DNA from: Pseudomonadota bacterium | GTDB lineage: Bacteria; Myxococcota_A; Polyangia; Polyangiales; Polyangiaceae | Assembly: GCA_023428245.1 (NCBI GenBank) | Contig: JAEYYX010000121.1 | Span: 42,386-106,385 of the forward strand | Reading direction: 5' to 3' | DNA length: 64,000 nt | Shown here: positions 16,605 to 25,009 of the stretch, in pieces | Layout of the letters: the number at the start of each line of letters is the position of its first letter | Position numbering within the stretch: the first letter of the stretch is position 1 | Translations under genes and position numbers: made by a program | Notes under the pieces: generated by a model | Seen by the model: only the letters and a program-made list of their open reading frames with translations | What the model was told of the DNA's origin: nothing | Databases searched by the model: none

Positions 16605-18797
16605 GTGGCGCGCCCGGGACTCTTTGGACACCAGCCCTTCTGGGCCAAGCGACTCGGCGTGGCGCCGTTCCTTCCGCGCAGGCGCGCTGAGATGGATGCG
16701 CTCGGCTGGGATGCCTGTGACATCATCTTGGTCACCGGCGACGCCTATGTGGACCATCCGAGTTTCGGCATGGCCCTGGTCGGTCGCCTTCTCGAAGACC
16801 AGGGCTTTCGCGTAGGCATCTTGGATCAACCGGACACGTCGAGCTCAGCCGCCTTCCAGGAGCTCGGTGAGCCGACGCTCTTTTTTGGCGTCACGGGCGG
16901 CAACATGGATTCGCTCGTCAACAACTACACGAGCGACAAGAAGCCCCGCTCGGACGACGCCTATACGCCCGGCGGCGTCGCCGGCAAGAGACCGGACCGG
17001 GCAACCATCATCTACACGCAGCGCTGCCGCGAAGCCTATCCGAAGGCGCCTGTCGTTCTCGGCGGCATCGAAGCAAGTCTCCGTCGTTTAGCCCATTATG
17101 ACTATTGGAGCGGGAAGGTGCGCCGCTCGCTGCTCGTCGACTCCGGCGCCGATCTGCTCATCTACGGCAACGCTGAGCGGGCCCTCTGTGAGGTCGCCCA
17201 TCGAGTGGCGCGCGGCGAACACCCGCGGAACATCCTCGACGTACGCGGGACCGTCGTGCGGAGGTCCATGGGTCCAGACGGGCCTCTCGATGCAGCGCCC
17301 GGAGCTTTCATCGTCGAACGCTCCGACAGTGTCGACACGCCCGGCCCTGTCACCGAAGCTCCGAGTCCCTATCTCATGGAGGCGGAAATCCGCGCTTCCC
17401 AGGGCACTTCTGGAGGCCCGACGAAAGCCGAACTCGTCCAGCTCCGGAAGGCGCGCCTTCGTCACCCGCGGGACAAGGTCATCCTCAGACTGCCGAGCGC
17501 CGAGGTCCTGAAAGAAGACAAAGTCCTCTACGCCCACGCATCCCGCGTGTTCCACCTGGAGTCGAACCCCAAAAACGCCCGCTGCCTCGTGCAGAGAAAC
17601 GGCGACGTCGATGTTTTCGCGAACCCTCCCCCGCTGCCGATCTCGACGGAGGAGATGGACTACATCTACGAGCTTCCCTACCAAAAAGTGCCGCACCCGG
17701 CGCACCAAGGGCAAAAGCTGCCCGCCTATGAGATGATCCGGTTCTCGGTGACGATCATGCGTGGCTGCTTTGGCGGCTGTTCCTTCTGTTCCATCACCGA
17801 ACATGAAGGCCGTATCATCCAAAATCGCTCAGAAGGCTCGATTTTGCGCGAACTCGCGGCCATGGCGACGCTGCCCGGGTTCACCGGCCACGTGAGCGAT
17901 CTCGGGGGACCGACCGCGAACATGTATCGACTGGCCTGCAAGAGCCGCGAAATCGAGGCCAAGTGTCGCTTGCCTTCCTGCGTCTATCCAGACGTCTGCG
18001 ACAACCTGAATACCGATCACACCCCGCTGATACAGGTCTATCGCAAAGCCCGAGCCATCCCGGGCATCAAAAAGATCTCGATTGCTTCCGGGCTTCGCTA
18101 CGATCTCGCCATCAAGAGTCCCGAGTACATCAAGGAGCTCGCGACGCACCACGTAGGCGGCTATTTGAAGATCGCTCCAGAGCATATCGCCGAGGGCCCG
18201 CTCTCGAAGATGATGAAGCCGGGCGTCGGAACCTATTATCGCTTCAAGCGCCTGTTCGAGGAGTACTCGAAGGCCGCAGGTAAAAAACAGTACCTGATCC
18301 CCTACTTCATCGCGGCTCACCCAGGGACGACCGACGAAGACATGCTCGAGCTCGCCCTTTGGCTCAAGAAGAACGGCTACCGCGCCGACCAAGTCCAAGC
18401 GTTTCTGCCTGGACCGATGTCCTACGCCGCCGCGATGTATCACACGGAGCGAAACCCGCTCCGCCCCGTCGATCGCTCCTCGGAGACCGTCGCCGTCGTA
18501 AAGAGCCCCGAGCAGAGGCGTCTGCACAAGGCCTTCCTCCGCTACCACGATCCGAAAAACTGGCCTCAGCTTCGCAAGGCGCTCGTCCGCATGGGCCGTC
18601 ACGATCTCATTGGGCCCGGCGAGCATCAGCTCGTCCCGCGCTACGACCCCCTCTCCCCCGAGAGTCCTCCCAGCGACCGCAAGGGGAGCCGAAGCCCCGG
18701 GCGGCCTTCGTCTGGGGACTCGCCGCCTTCGCGCAAGGAAAGGCCGCTTCTGACCCAGCACACGGGTTTGCCCCGCGTGCCTCGAGGACGCCGCTGA
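16605..18797 (+). CDS. YgiQ family radical SAM protein
   Basis: Protein of about 730 residues related to E. coli YgiQ. The N-terminal cobalamin-binding-like domain has the conserved block GWDACDIILVTGDAYVDHPS. The radical SAM iron-sulfur motif CxxxCxxC is CFGGCSFC, with Cys388, Cys392 and Cys395 counted from the chosen start. The C-terminal part contains FLRYHDPKNWPQLRKAL and ends in a basic Pro/Ser-rich tail with TQHTGLPR. The GTG at 16605 was chosen because the homologous region starts just before PFWAKRLGVAPFLP; an ATG at 16524 is an alternative. The reaction catalysed by the family is not known. Confidence 0.92.
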   Translation: MARPGLFGHQPFWAKRLGVAPFLPRRRAEMDALGWDACDIILVTGDAYVDHPSFGMALVGRLLEDQGFRVGILDQPDTSSSAAFQELGEPTLFFGVTGGNMDSLVNNYTSDKKPRSDDAYTPGGVAGKRPDRATIIYTQRCREAYPKAPVVLGGIEASLRRLAHYDYWSGKVRRSLLVDSGADLLIYGNAERALCEVAHRVARGEHPRNILDVRGTVVRRSMGPDGPLDAAPGAFIVERSDSVDTPGPVTEAPSPYLMEAEIRASQGTSGGPTKAELVQLRKARLRHPRDKVILRLPSAEVLKEDKVLYAHASRVFHLESNPKNARCLVQRNGDVDVFANPPPLPISTEEMDYIYELPYQKVPHPAHQGQKLPAYEMIRFSVTIMRGCFGGCSFCSITEHEGRIIQNRSEGSILRELAAMATLPGFTGHVSDLGGPTANMYRLACKSREIEAKCRLPSCVYPDVCDNLNTDHTPLIQVYRKARAIPGIKKISIASGLRYDLAIKSPEYIKELATHHVGGYLKIAPEHIAEGPLSKMMKPGVGTYYRFKRLFEEYSKAAGKKQYLIPYFIAAHPGTTDEDMLELALWLKKNGYRADQVQAFLPGPMSYAAAMYHTERNPLRPVDRSSETVAVVKSPEQRRLHKAFLRYHDPKNWPQLRKALVRMGRHDLIGPGEHQLVPRYDPLSPESPPSDRKGSRSPGRPSSGDSPPSRKERPLLTQHTGLPRVPRGRR

Positions 18798-18853
18798 AGG
18801 AAAGCAGCGGCATCCTTGAGGACTCACGAGGACGACCAGAGAGCGCTTCTCAA

Positions 18854-18886
18854 GAACTGAGATGCACGCAGAGCTCGTCTCAGTTC
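18854..18886. repeat. Inverted repeat between convergent genes
   Basis: Nine-base perfect inverted repeat (18854-18862 and 18878-18886) with a 15-base loop, between the YgiQ stop and the protease stop and overlapping the latter. There is no T-run on either side, so a classical Rho-independent terminator is not proven. A bidirectional 3'-end hairpin is the simplest reading. Confidence 0.4.
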
Positions 18887-20172
18887 ACGATCTGCCAGGC
18901 GGACCAGCTCAGTCCAGCTTTGACATAGACGTAATATCCGCCGTCTTTGCGCGCCGGATAGGCCCAGTTTCCGACCCACTGATTGGTCACGTCCTGCCCG
19001 TTCAGGTTGACCTGGATCATGCTGAAGTTGTTCAAGCTATAACCGAGGTCCTGGAGGAAGTAGCAGCTGTCGTCGACGCCCTGCTTGAAGAGCGGAGCGC
19101 TCACCGTCTTGACCGCGTTACATCCAGAGGGACACGTGCAATTGGTGCTAGCTGAACCACCGACGGTGTCGACGTTCAGACCCTGGAGCCAACTGCCCAC
19201 GTTGTGCAGCGAATCGAGGGACGTCCTCGTGTGCAAATCGGTCCAGGAAACTCCACCGAGATCCTCGGGCCCGCTCCGCGGCATGAACGTGTAGTCGGAG
19301 TTCACTCCCACAATGCGCGGCTCCGCGCTCGACTTCAGGTAGAGCGGGCCTCCCGAATCTCCCAGGCAAAGGCTCGCGTTATCCGGGTTCTGCGCGTGAC
19401 CAGCCGTAATGAGGTAGGTATCCCCGATCAAAGCGGCCTGATCGCTCGTGACGGGCGGGCGACCCATCACGTCATGGGGGTGGACGATCGAGCTAGCCGG
19501 AATCGTCGTCCCGTCAGCAGACTTGTAGCGCCCGAGACCACCGAGCTCCTCGCGCGGAATGTTCGTTCGAACTTCGCAGCCATAACCCACCTTGATGACC
19601 TCCGTTCCTACGGGGACCGGATCGAGATCGACACGGGCCGAGGGGACCTGCGGCGTGTCCTCGGCGATCTCAATGACAGCAATGTCTGCCGCGGTCCCGT
19701 CTTGGTAGATCGGCTCATAACAAGTCGGGCACGACCACCAGGAAGGGTGGATGCTGGTCTGGACGATGGTGACCGTGATGTCCTCGGGAGTTCCGGTACT
19801 CACGCCCGTGTGAATGACGAGCGGGTTCCCCGGAAGAAAGCTCTCAGCGACACCGTCATTGGCCGGGTAGTCCTCCGGAAGGGGGAAGGGATACCGCGGC
19901 GGAACCCGCCACCCGGCCACACAATGGGCCGCGGTCAGGAAGAGCCGTTGCCCGACTTTGGCTGCCGTGCAAGCGTCCCCAATTCCCACCGTTGAGCGAT
20001 AGAAGTCGAGCGGCACTGGTAGACCGCCGATCAGCTCCTGCTCCCTATCGCGCACTTCGCTCTCAGCCACGTCCAAAGGCTCGACGGCGCATGCCGCCAG
20101 GCTCATGGAACCCAATGAAAGAATGGCCAAAAGGCCGGTCCGAGCGAGCGATGAGTGCTTCTGATATTTCAT
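18880..20172 (-). CDS. Trypsin-like serine protease, lipoprotein precursor
   Basis: S1A-family endopeptidase of 430 residues. It has a signal peptide with a lipobox-like SMSLAACAVEP, a short propeptide and an activation-type sequence QELIGGLPV. The catalytic triad is visible: His in LFLTAAHCVAG, Asp in TAADIAVIEIAED, and Ser in LCLGDSGGPLYL. Residues about 330-430 form an extra C-terminal module with several Cys and a CTCPSGCN motif. This module contains DDSCYFLQDLGYSLNNF and ends in aromatic-rich YYVYVKAGLSWSAWQI, which may bind a substrate surface; I do not recognise its family. The ribosome binding site AAAAGGGGAAG precedes the ATG at 20172. It is probably extracellular and predatory or nutritional. 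Confidence 0.92.
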   Translation of the reverse strand: MKYQKHSSLARTGLLAILSLGSMSLAACAVEPLDVAESEVRDREQELIGGLPVPLDFYRSTVGIGDACTAAKVGQRLFLTAAHCVAGWRVPPRYPFPLPEDYPANDGVAESFLPGNPLVIHTGVSTGTPEDITVTIVQTSIHPSWWSCPTCYEPIYQDGTAADIAVIEIAEDTPQVPSARVDLDPVPVGTEVIKVGYGCEVRTNIPREELGGLGRYKSADGTTIPASSIVHPHDVMGRPPVTSDQAALIGDTYLITAGHAQNPDNASLCLGDSGGPLYLKSSAEPRIVGVNSDYTFMPRSGPEDLGGVSWTDLHTRTSLDSLHNVGSWLQGLNVDTVGGSASTNCTCPSGCNAVKTVSAPLFKQGVDDSCYFLQDLGYSLNNFSMIQVNLNGQDVTNQWVGNWAYPARKDGGYYVYVKAGLSWSAWQIVN

Positions 20173-20412
20173 GAATGCTTCCCCTTTTCTCTGAAAACCA
20201 ACAAAACTACCTATGCTCCCGTTGCAATTTTCCGTTCACAGACGAGAGGCCGGCAACCTACCTCAACCCACGTCGCTTTTGAACCCACCAGGAACCTCGG
20301 ATGGGCGAATTGTCCTCAAGGGCGCCCCGAAGCCTTTCGAGCTCAGTGGATTGGAGCGGGTCTCACCGAGGCGTGGCGCCGGGTCCGGCTTGACCTATAC
20401 TTATGGGGACGG

Positions 20413-21051
20413 ATGAGCCCCCACGGTCGCAAAAGCCGCTCTTTGACGGTGCGCTCGCTCTTAGGAGCCGTGGCGATCTTGGGTGCGGCCGCACTCACCG
20501 CGCCCCAAGCTCACGCGGACATCTATCAATCGGTCGACGCGGACGGCGTGATCGTCTTCACCTCGAAACCCCGGCCTGGCGCGAAGAAAGTCGCCGTAGA
20601 CACTCCGGCCGCGATGCCTCGCGATCGCAGCCCCGAGCGTCTCACCCGCTACGACGCATACATCCGCGAGGCCGCGTCCCTCTACCAAATCCCTGAGGAG
20701 CTCGTCCGCGCGGTCATTCTCGTCGAGAGCAACTACGATCCGCGCGCAGTCTCGCGAGCAGGCGCAATTGGGCTCATGCAGCTCATGCCGCCAACCGCCG
20801 CGACCATGCTCGTCGAAGACATCTACGACCCGCGCCAGAATATCCTAGGCGGAACGCGGTATTTGCGCGTCCTCGCCAACATGTTCAACGGGGATCTCAT
20901 GCTCACCGTCGCCGGCTACAACGCTGGCGAGAACGCTGTCCTTCGTTACGGGGGCATTCCGCCTTACCCCGAGACGCAAGGGTATGTGACCAAAGTGATC
21001 GAGAACTATCAGCGCTACCGCGAAGCCTCAGCCCGGCGCGCAGCAGAGTAG
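20413..21051 (+). CDS. Lytic transglycosylase with DUF4124-like N-terminal region
   Basis: Peptidoglycan-cleaving enzyme of 212 residues, exported by a signal peptide ending in TAPQAHADIY. Right after it comes a short DUF4124-like segment (DIYQSVDADGVIVFTSKPRP), then a complete SLT/goose-lysozyme-like domain. The catalytic Glu is in AVILVESNYDPRAVS, followed by AGAIGLMQLMPPTA and AGYNAGENAVLRYGG. The ATG at 20413 follows a GGGGAC ribosome binding sequence. The open frame upstream to 20155 overlaps the divergent protease start and is rejected. Role: wall turnover or insertion of envelope structures; the neighbours give no further hint. Confidence 0.92.
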   Translation: MSPHGRKSRSLTVRSLLGAVAILGAAALTAPQAHADIYQSVDADGVIVFTSKPRPGAKKVAVDTPAAMPRDRSPERLTRYDAYIREAASLYQIPEELVRAVILVESNYDPRAVSRAGAIGLMQLMPPTAATMLVEDIYDPRQNILGGTRYLRVLANMFNGDLMLTVAGYNAGENAVLRYGGIPPYPETQGYVTKVIENYQRYREASARRAAE

Positions 21052-21337
21052 TCCCCCGCGAAAACTCGGCCCCGAGTTCGCCGGGCAGTTCTTCGACACT
21101 CCCACGCTCGGACGGAGTCGTTCGTTGCCATTCGCCCTCCACCGCGGGCGGTGACGAGTAGAAATATGCCCACCGTCCGAAAAAAGAACAGGTCTGCTCA
21201 CAGCCCGCAAATCTCTGAATTCATGGCCTTCTCCCTTGCTCGAGCAGGAGGCGACGAGCCTCCGATCTTGATTGCAAATATTTCGACACAAAGAAGAAAC
21301 CTCGACCGGTGAACTTAGAGCCCGAGGAGATGGCTCC

Positions 21338-22768
21338 ATGAGAAATAATTCACTGAAGACCGTAATCGCGCTGGGGCTCTTTTTGGCCCCGAACCTCGCC
21401 CTGGCTGACGAAGGCCCTTCGATCAATGATTTGAAGGTCGCCACCGATACGCTCTGGGTCGTATTTGCAGGCCTCATGGTGTTCTTCATGAACGCCGGAT
21501 TCGGTCTGGTGGAGTCGGGATTTTGCCGGAAAAAGAACACCGTCAACATCCTCGCGAAGAACGTGATCGTCTTCGCTCTCACCACGCTCATCTACTACGC
21601 CGTCGGCTTCGGCATTCAGTACGGCAACGGAAACCCCTACTTCGGCACGAGCGGCTGGTTCGTTCCTTATAGCGACGAGACCTTCTCGGCCCTGTCCTGG
21701 GCCACGGTGCCGATCCCGGTCAAGTTCTTCTTCCAGCTCGTGTTCGCTGGTACCGCCGCGACGATTGTGTCCGGCGCTGTGGCTGAGCGTATTCACTACA
21801 GCTCTTTCATCGTCTTCAGCGTCGTCATGGGCGCCATCATCTATCCGGTGGGTGGTCATTGGATCTGGGGCGGCGGCTTCCTGAGCGAAGATGGCATGCT
21901 CGACTTCGCTGGTTCGACCGTGGTCCACTCGGTCGGCGGCTGGGCAGCACTCGCAGGCTGCATCTTCCTCGGACCCCGTCTCGGCAAGTACACCAAAGAC
22001 GGCAAGGTCAAGGCGATCCCCGGCCACAATATGACGAGCGCCATGCTCGGCACGCTCATCCTTTGGCTCGGGTGGTTCGGGTTCAACCCGGGCTCGACCA
22101 TGGGCGCGAGCGCTGACGCTATCGGTCACATCTTGCTCACCACGAACATGGCCGCTGCCGCGGGGGCTGTGGTCGGCACCATGTACACCTGGGCCCGCGT
22201 CGGCAAGCCGGATCTCGGCTTGACTCTCAACGGCTGCCTCGCGGGCCTCGTGGCCATCACCGCTCCCTGCGCCTTCGTGACCGGCCCCATGTCGATCCTG
22301 ATCGGTGCCATCGGCGGCGTCATCGTCGTGGAAGGTGTCATCATGTTCGACAAGATCAAGATCGACGACCCCGTCGGGGCAACCAGCGTCCACCTCCTGA
22401 ACGGCATCTTCGGCACCTTGGCTGTCGGCCTCTTCGGTGACGTGGGTGTTGCCAAGGAGATCGCAGGCGTCGACATGGCTTCGGGCGGCCTCTTGGTCGG
22501 TGGCGGCGCGGCTCAGCTGATGATTCAGCTCAAGGGCGTGGTCGTCGTCGGCATCTACGCCTTCGCTTTCTCCTCCCTTGTCTGGTTCTTGATCAAGAAG
22601 ACGATAGGGCTCCGAGTCTCGGCAGAGGATGAAGAGATGGGTCTCGATGCCGCCGAGATGGGCATGGAAGCCTATCCCGACGACTACCCCCGCCCCGGCA
22701 TCGCGGTCTCTGCGGCCCTCGAGAGCGAAGCGATGATCGCCGCTCCGAAGGAAGTTCCCGCGGAGTAG
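21338..22768 (+). CDS. amt: Ammonium transporter, Amt family
   Basis: Inner-membrane ammonium channel of 476 residues with a signal-peptide-like N-terminus (ALGLFLAPNLALA) followed by eleven predicted helices. Family blocks include FFMNAGFGLVESGF, GGHWIWGGGFL, HSVGGWAALAG (pore His) and LGWFGFNPGST, with a second conserved His in ATSVHLLNGIFGT. Start choice: AGGAG lies eight bases before the ATG at 21338. The C-terminus ends in an acidic/Ala-rich cytoplasmic tail instead of a short one. No glnK (PII) gene is adjacent, although amt-glnK pairs are common. A Rho-independent terminator follows. Confidence 0.96.
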   Translation: MRNNSLKTVIALGLFLAPNLALADEGPSINDLKVATDTLWVVFAGLMVFFMNAGFGLVESGFCRKKNTVNILAKNVIVFALTTLIYYAVGFGIQYGNGNPYFGTSGWFVPYSDETFSALSWATVPIPVKFFFQLVFAGTAATIVSGAVAERIHYSSFIVFSVVMGAIIYPVGGHWIWGGGFLSEDGMLDFAGSTVVHSVGGWAALAGCIFLGPRLGKYTKDGKVKAIPGHNMTSAMLGTLILWLGWFGFNPGSTMGASADAIGHILLTTNMAAAAGAVVGTMYTWARVGKPDLGLTLNGCLAGLVAITAPCAFVTGPMSILIGAIGGVIVVEGVIMFDKIKIDDPVGATSVHLLNGIFGTLAVGLFGDVGVAKEIAGVDMASGGLLVGGGAAQLMIQLKGVVVVGIYAFAFSSLVWFLIKKTIGLRVSAEDEEMGLDAAEMGMEAYPDDYPRPGIAVSAALESEAMIAAPKEVPAE

Positions 22769-22795
22769 GGAGCAGCCGCCGCTGGCAAGAAGGGG

Positions 22796-22825
22796 GAGGG
22801 AGCACTGGCTTCCTCCCTCTTTTTC
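22796..22825 (+). terminator. Rho-independent terminator of amt
   Basis: Stem GAGGGAG (22796-22802) pairs with CTCCCTC (22813-22819) around a 10-base loop, followed directly by a T-rich run (TTTTTCTTT). It sits 27 bases after the amt stop. Confidence 0.75.
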
Positions 22826-22892
22826 TTTGGGGCCGCAACGAACTCATGACTGCCGCCATCTCGGCTCGTGACGGCCGAGCGCGATGAGCCCG

Positions 22893-24434
22893 CTACTTGA
22901 TCCCGAAGAAGCCCTTGATCGTCTTCATGCGGCGCCGGAGGAGCACCGGGAGCTTAAGAGCGCCACCCGGGCGATTCAGCTGCAAGTCGGAGAGCGTCTC
23001 GCCGAGCTCCGTGAGGTTGTCGTCGAAGGGCACCCAGAAAGGCTCAGGGCCGCGGTTCCGATCGATCGCGATCGCCTTCGGTCGAGCGAACGTGAGCAGC
23101 GACCAGGCGCTATTGGCGATTCCGCGCCCGGACGATCGCCTGCCGCTCCAAGGAAGATCCGGAATGGCGCCGGTGAATGCGTGATTGTTGATGGTGACGA
23201 CTCCGACATCGAGCTCCGCAGCGAGGCTCTCGGCCCGAGCGATGTCCCGAGTCCACAGCGATGCCGTGAGACCGTAGAGGCCTCGATTGACTCGACGAAT
23301 CGCGTCCGCCGGACCGTCGACAGCGACGACCGGGATCACTGGACCGAAGGTCTCCTCGCTCACCACGCGCATCTCATCCGTGCAATCAGCGAGCACGGTG
23401 GCCGGCATGTATTGGCCTTGGGCCGTACCTCCTGTGAGCAAGCGCGCGCCCTTTTCGACAGCATCACGGATATGCTCCTCTACGATTGCAAGCTGTTTCT
23501 TGAGAGCGAGCGGCGCCAGGGACCCTGGTCCTCCGACGATGACGGGCGGCCTCAGGCGCTCACAAGCATCCGCGAGCCTCGTGGCGAGATCTGTCGCGAT
23601 GCGACCGTCGGCGTAGACGACCTCGATCGCTCCGCAGGCCTGCCCCGCGTTTTGAAGTGCCCAATGTACGATGCCCGCCACAGTCCGCTCGAGATCCGCG
23701 TCCTCGAGCACAATGGCCGCGTCGTTGCCGCCCATCTCTGCGCTGCAGGGGATGCCAAGCTCAAAAGCCCGCGCCTCCACCTTGGCACCGACCGCCGACG
23801 AGCCCGTGAACACACAAGCGTCGATCCCCGCTTCGAGGAGCGCCGAGCCGACCTCCGGACCTCCATAGGCAACCTTGAGCACGTCTTGGGGTAGCTCCGC
23901 CGCGAGCGTCTCGAGGAACCAACGACTCGAGCGCGGCGAATATTCGCTCGGCTTCACCAAAACCGCATTACCGGTCAATAGTGCTGGTATGACGCTCCTA
24001 TAAAGGCCGGAGATCGGGAAGTTCCAGGGCGCAAGAACACCAACGACGCCCCGCGGCACGAGCTCGATGCGCGCGGACTTTCGAGGAAACGCCAGTGGAT
24101 TCAAAGAGACTGAGCCAGCCGGCGCTCCTTCAATGACTCGGATCCAGCCGCGCACGGCGTCGAGAGGTCCGAGCGCCTCAGTGAACAGCGCGTCGGCGTG
24201 AACCTTTCCGATCTCGGCCTCGACGATCGCCATCCCTTCTGCGCGCCTCTCGAGCAAGCGCCGCGCGGCGCGCTCGAGCCTACGTCGCCTGTCCGCGAAG
24301 CTCTCTCGCTGCAGGGCCTTCTGGGCGGCGCGAGCCTCCTCCACCAATTGACTCACAGAAGACGGGTCAGTTGTCGGAACGAGGGGAAGAGCCTCGCCTG
24401 TGCGGGGATCTTGAGCTTCGAGCGCGCTAGCCAT
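22893..24434 (-). CDS. NAD(P)-dependent aldehyde dehydrogenase
   Basis: ALDH-superfamily enzyme of 513 residues that oxidises an aldehyde to an acid. Recognisable motifs are the Rossmann-region APWNFPISGLYRSVIPAL, LVKPSEYSP for cofactor binding, the FTGSSAVGA loop, the general-base Glu in AEMGGNDAAIV, the nucleophile Cys in LQNAGQACGAIE, and EETFGPVIPVV. The ATG at 24434 is preceded by GAGGCGGAG. The C-terminal about 60 residues carry a basic end (RRRMKTIKGFFGIK) not typical of well-known members. Substrate unknown. It is divergent from the inositol-phosphate synthase gene across 575 bases. Confidence 0.94.
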   Translation of the reverse strand: MASALEAQDPRTGEALPLVPTTDPSSVSQLVEEARAAQKALQRESFADRRRRLERAARRLLERRAEGMAIVEAEIGKVHADALFTEALGPLDAVRGWIRVIEGAPAGSVSLNPLAFPRKSARIELVPRGVVGVLAPWNFPISGLYRSVIPALLTGNAVLVKPSEYSPRSSRWFLETLAAELPQDVLKVAYGGPEVGSALLEAGIDACVFTGSSAVGAKVEARAFELGIPCSAEMGGNDAAIVLEDADLERTVAGIVHWALQNAGQACGAIEVVYADGRIATDLATRLADACERLRPPVIVGGPGSLAPLALKKQLAIVEEHIRDAVEKGARLLTGGTAQGQYMPATVLADCTDEMRVVSEETFGPVIPVVAVDGPADAIRRVNRGLYGLTASLWTRDIARAESLAAELDVGVVTINNHAFTGAIPDLPWSGRRSSGRGIANSAWSLLTFARPKAIAIDRNRGPEPFWVPFDDNLTELGETLSDLQLNRPGGALKLPVLLRRRMKTIKGFFGIK

Positions 24435-24791
24435 CGCTCCGCCTCGTAACATGGGCGCCGGTCGACACAAGAACCGAAGTAGGTGGACCGCCTCCTCTCG
24501 AAACGCACGCGGCGCTCCTCATGAACCCATCATCAAATTGTACACGCGCACGGTCTCCGCTCGACGCGCCCCGAGTGGCCCGACCACTCGAGAGGAGCCA
24601 GACACTCCGTGCAGAGCTCCTCCGCGGGCCGGTGCGCACCCATTTACGCGCCCGAGAAGGGGGGCTGGCTGGCCTGTAAAGACGTTTTCGCGCTCCGATT
24701 GGCCCAGAAGATTTGCCCGGTACTTTCCAAGATTTACTGGACAATCCTTTCCAATCGGTCACGAATGGTAAAACCAATTCCGGTTGAGGCT

Positions 24792-24824
24792 AGACGCCCC
24801 GACGAACTCACGTTAGGGGCGTCT
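24792..24824 (+). promoter_or_regulatory. Inverted repeat in the leader of the inositol-phosphate synthase gene
   Basis: Nine-base perfect arms AGACGCCCC (24792-24800) and GGGGCGTCT (24816-24824) enclose 15 bases, about 185 bases before the ATG. It could be an RNA hairpin or a regulator site. No known riboswitch was recognised. Confidence 0.4.
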
Positions 24825-24871
24825 CGCCCGTCCCGGTTCTGGTCCCCCGGACCGAGACAACTTCCCCCCGG

Positions 24872-24885
24872 CGAAGGCGCCTTCG
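24872..24885. promoter_or_regulatory. Perfect 14-base palindrome
   Basis: CGAAGGCGCCTTCG is fully self-complementary with no spacer and lies 124 bases upstream of the inositol-phosphate synthase start. The symmetry suits a dimeric DNA-binding protein, but no regulator gene is adjacent. Confidence 0.35.
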
Positions 24886-25009
24886 ATAACCAACCAAGGG
24901 CCCCTGGCTCGAACAGTCCGAAACAAACATCAAACGGTTATCGTCCGGAACTCGGGAAGTCCAACGAAGGTCAAAACGCAAGCCAATCGGCGCCAAACAA
25001 GAGGAACAT

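Larger units (their letters stand above)
24435..25009. other. 575-base gene-free region with several inverted repeats
   Basis: No credible gene is seen between the aldehyde dehydrogenase and the inositol-phosphate synthase starts; open frames here are Arg/Ser/Pro-rich shadows. The segment holds four symmetrical elements. CGAGTGG/CCACTCG is at 24572-24590. CCGATTGG (24695-24702) is inverted at 24751-24758. AGACGCCCC/GGGGCGTCT is at 24792-24824. A perfect 14-base palindrome is at 24872-24885. The last 100 bases lead into AAGAGGAACAT before the downstream ATG. A divergent promoter region plus a long transcribed leader or operators is the likely content; the exact roles are unknown. Confidence 0.5.

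Noticed and set aside
21223..21240. Sigma54-like promoter upstream of amt (TGGC ... TTGCT)
   Set aside because: The GG to GC distance is 11 bases, while the consensus needs 10, so it is not a proper -24/-12 site.
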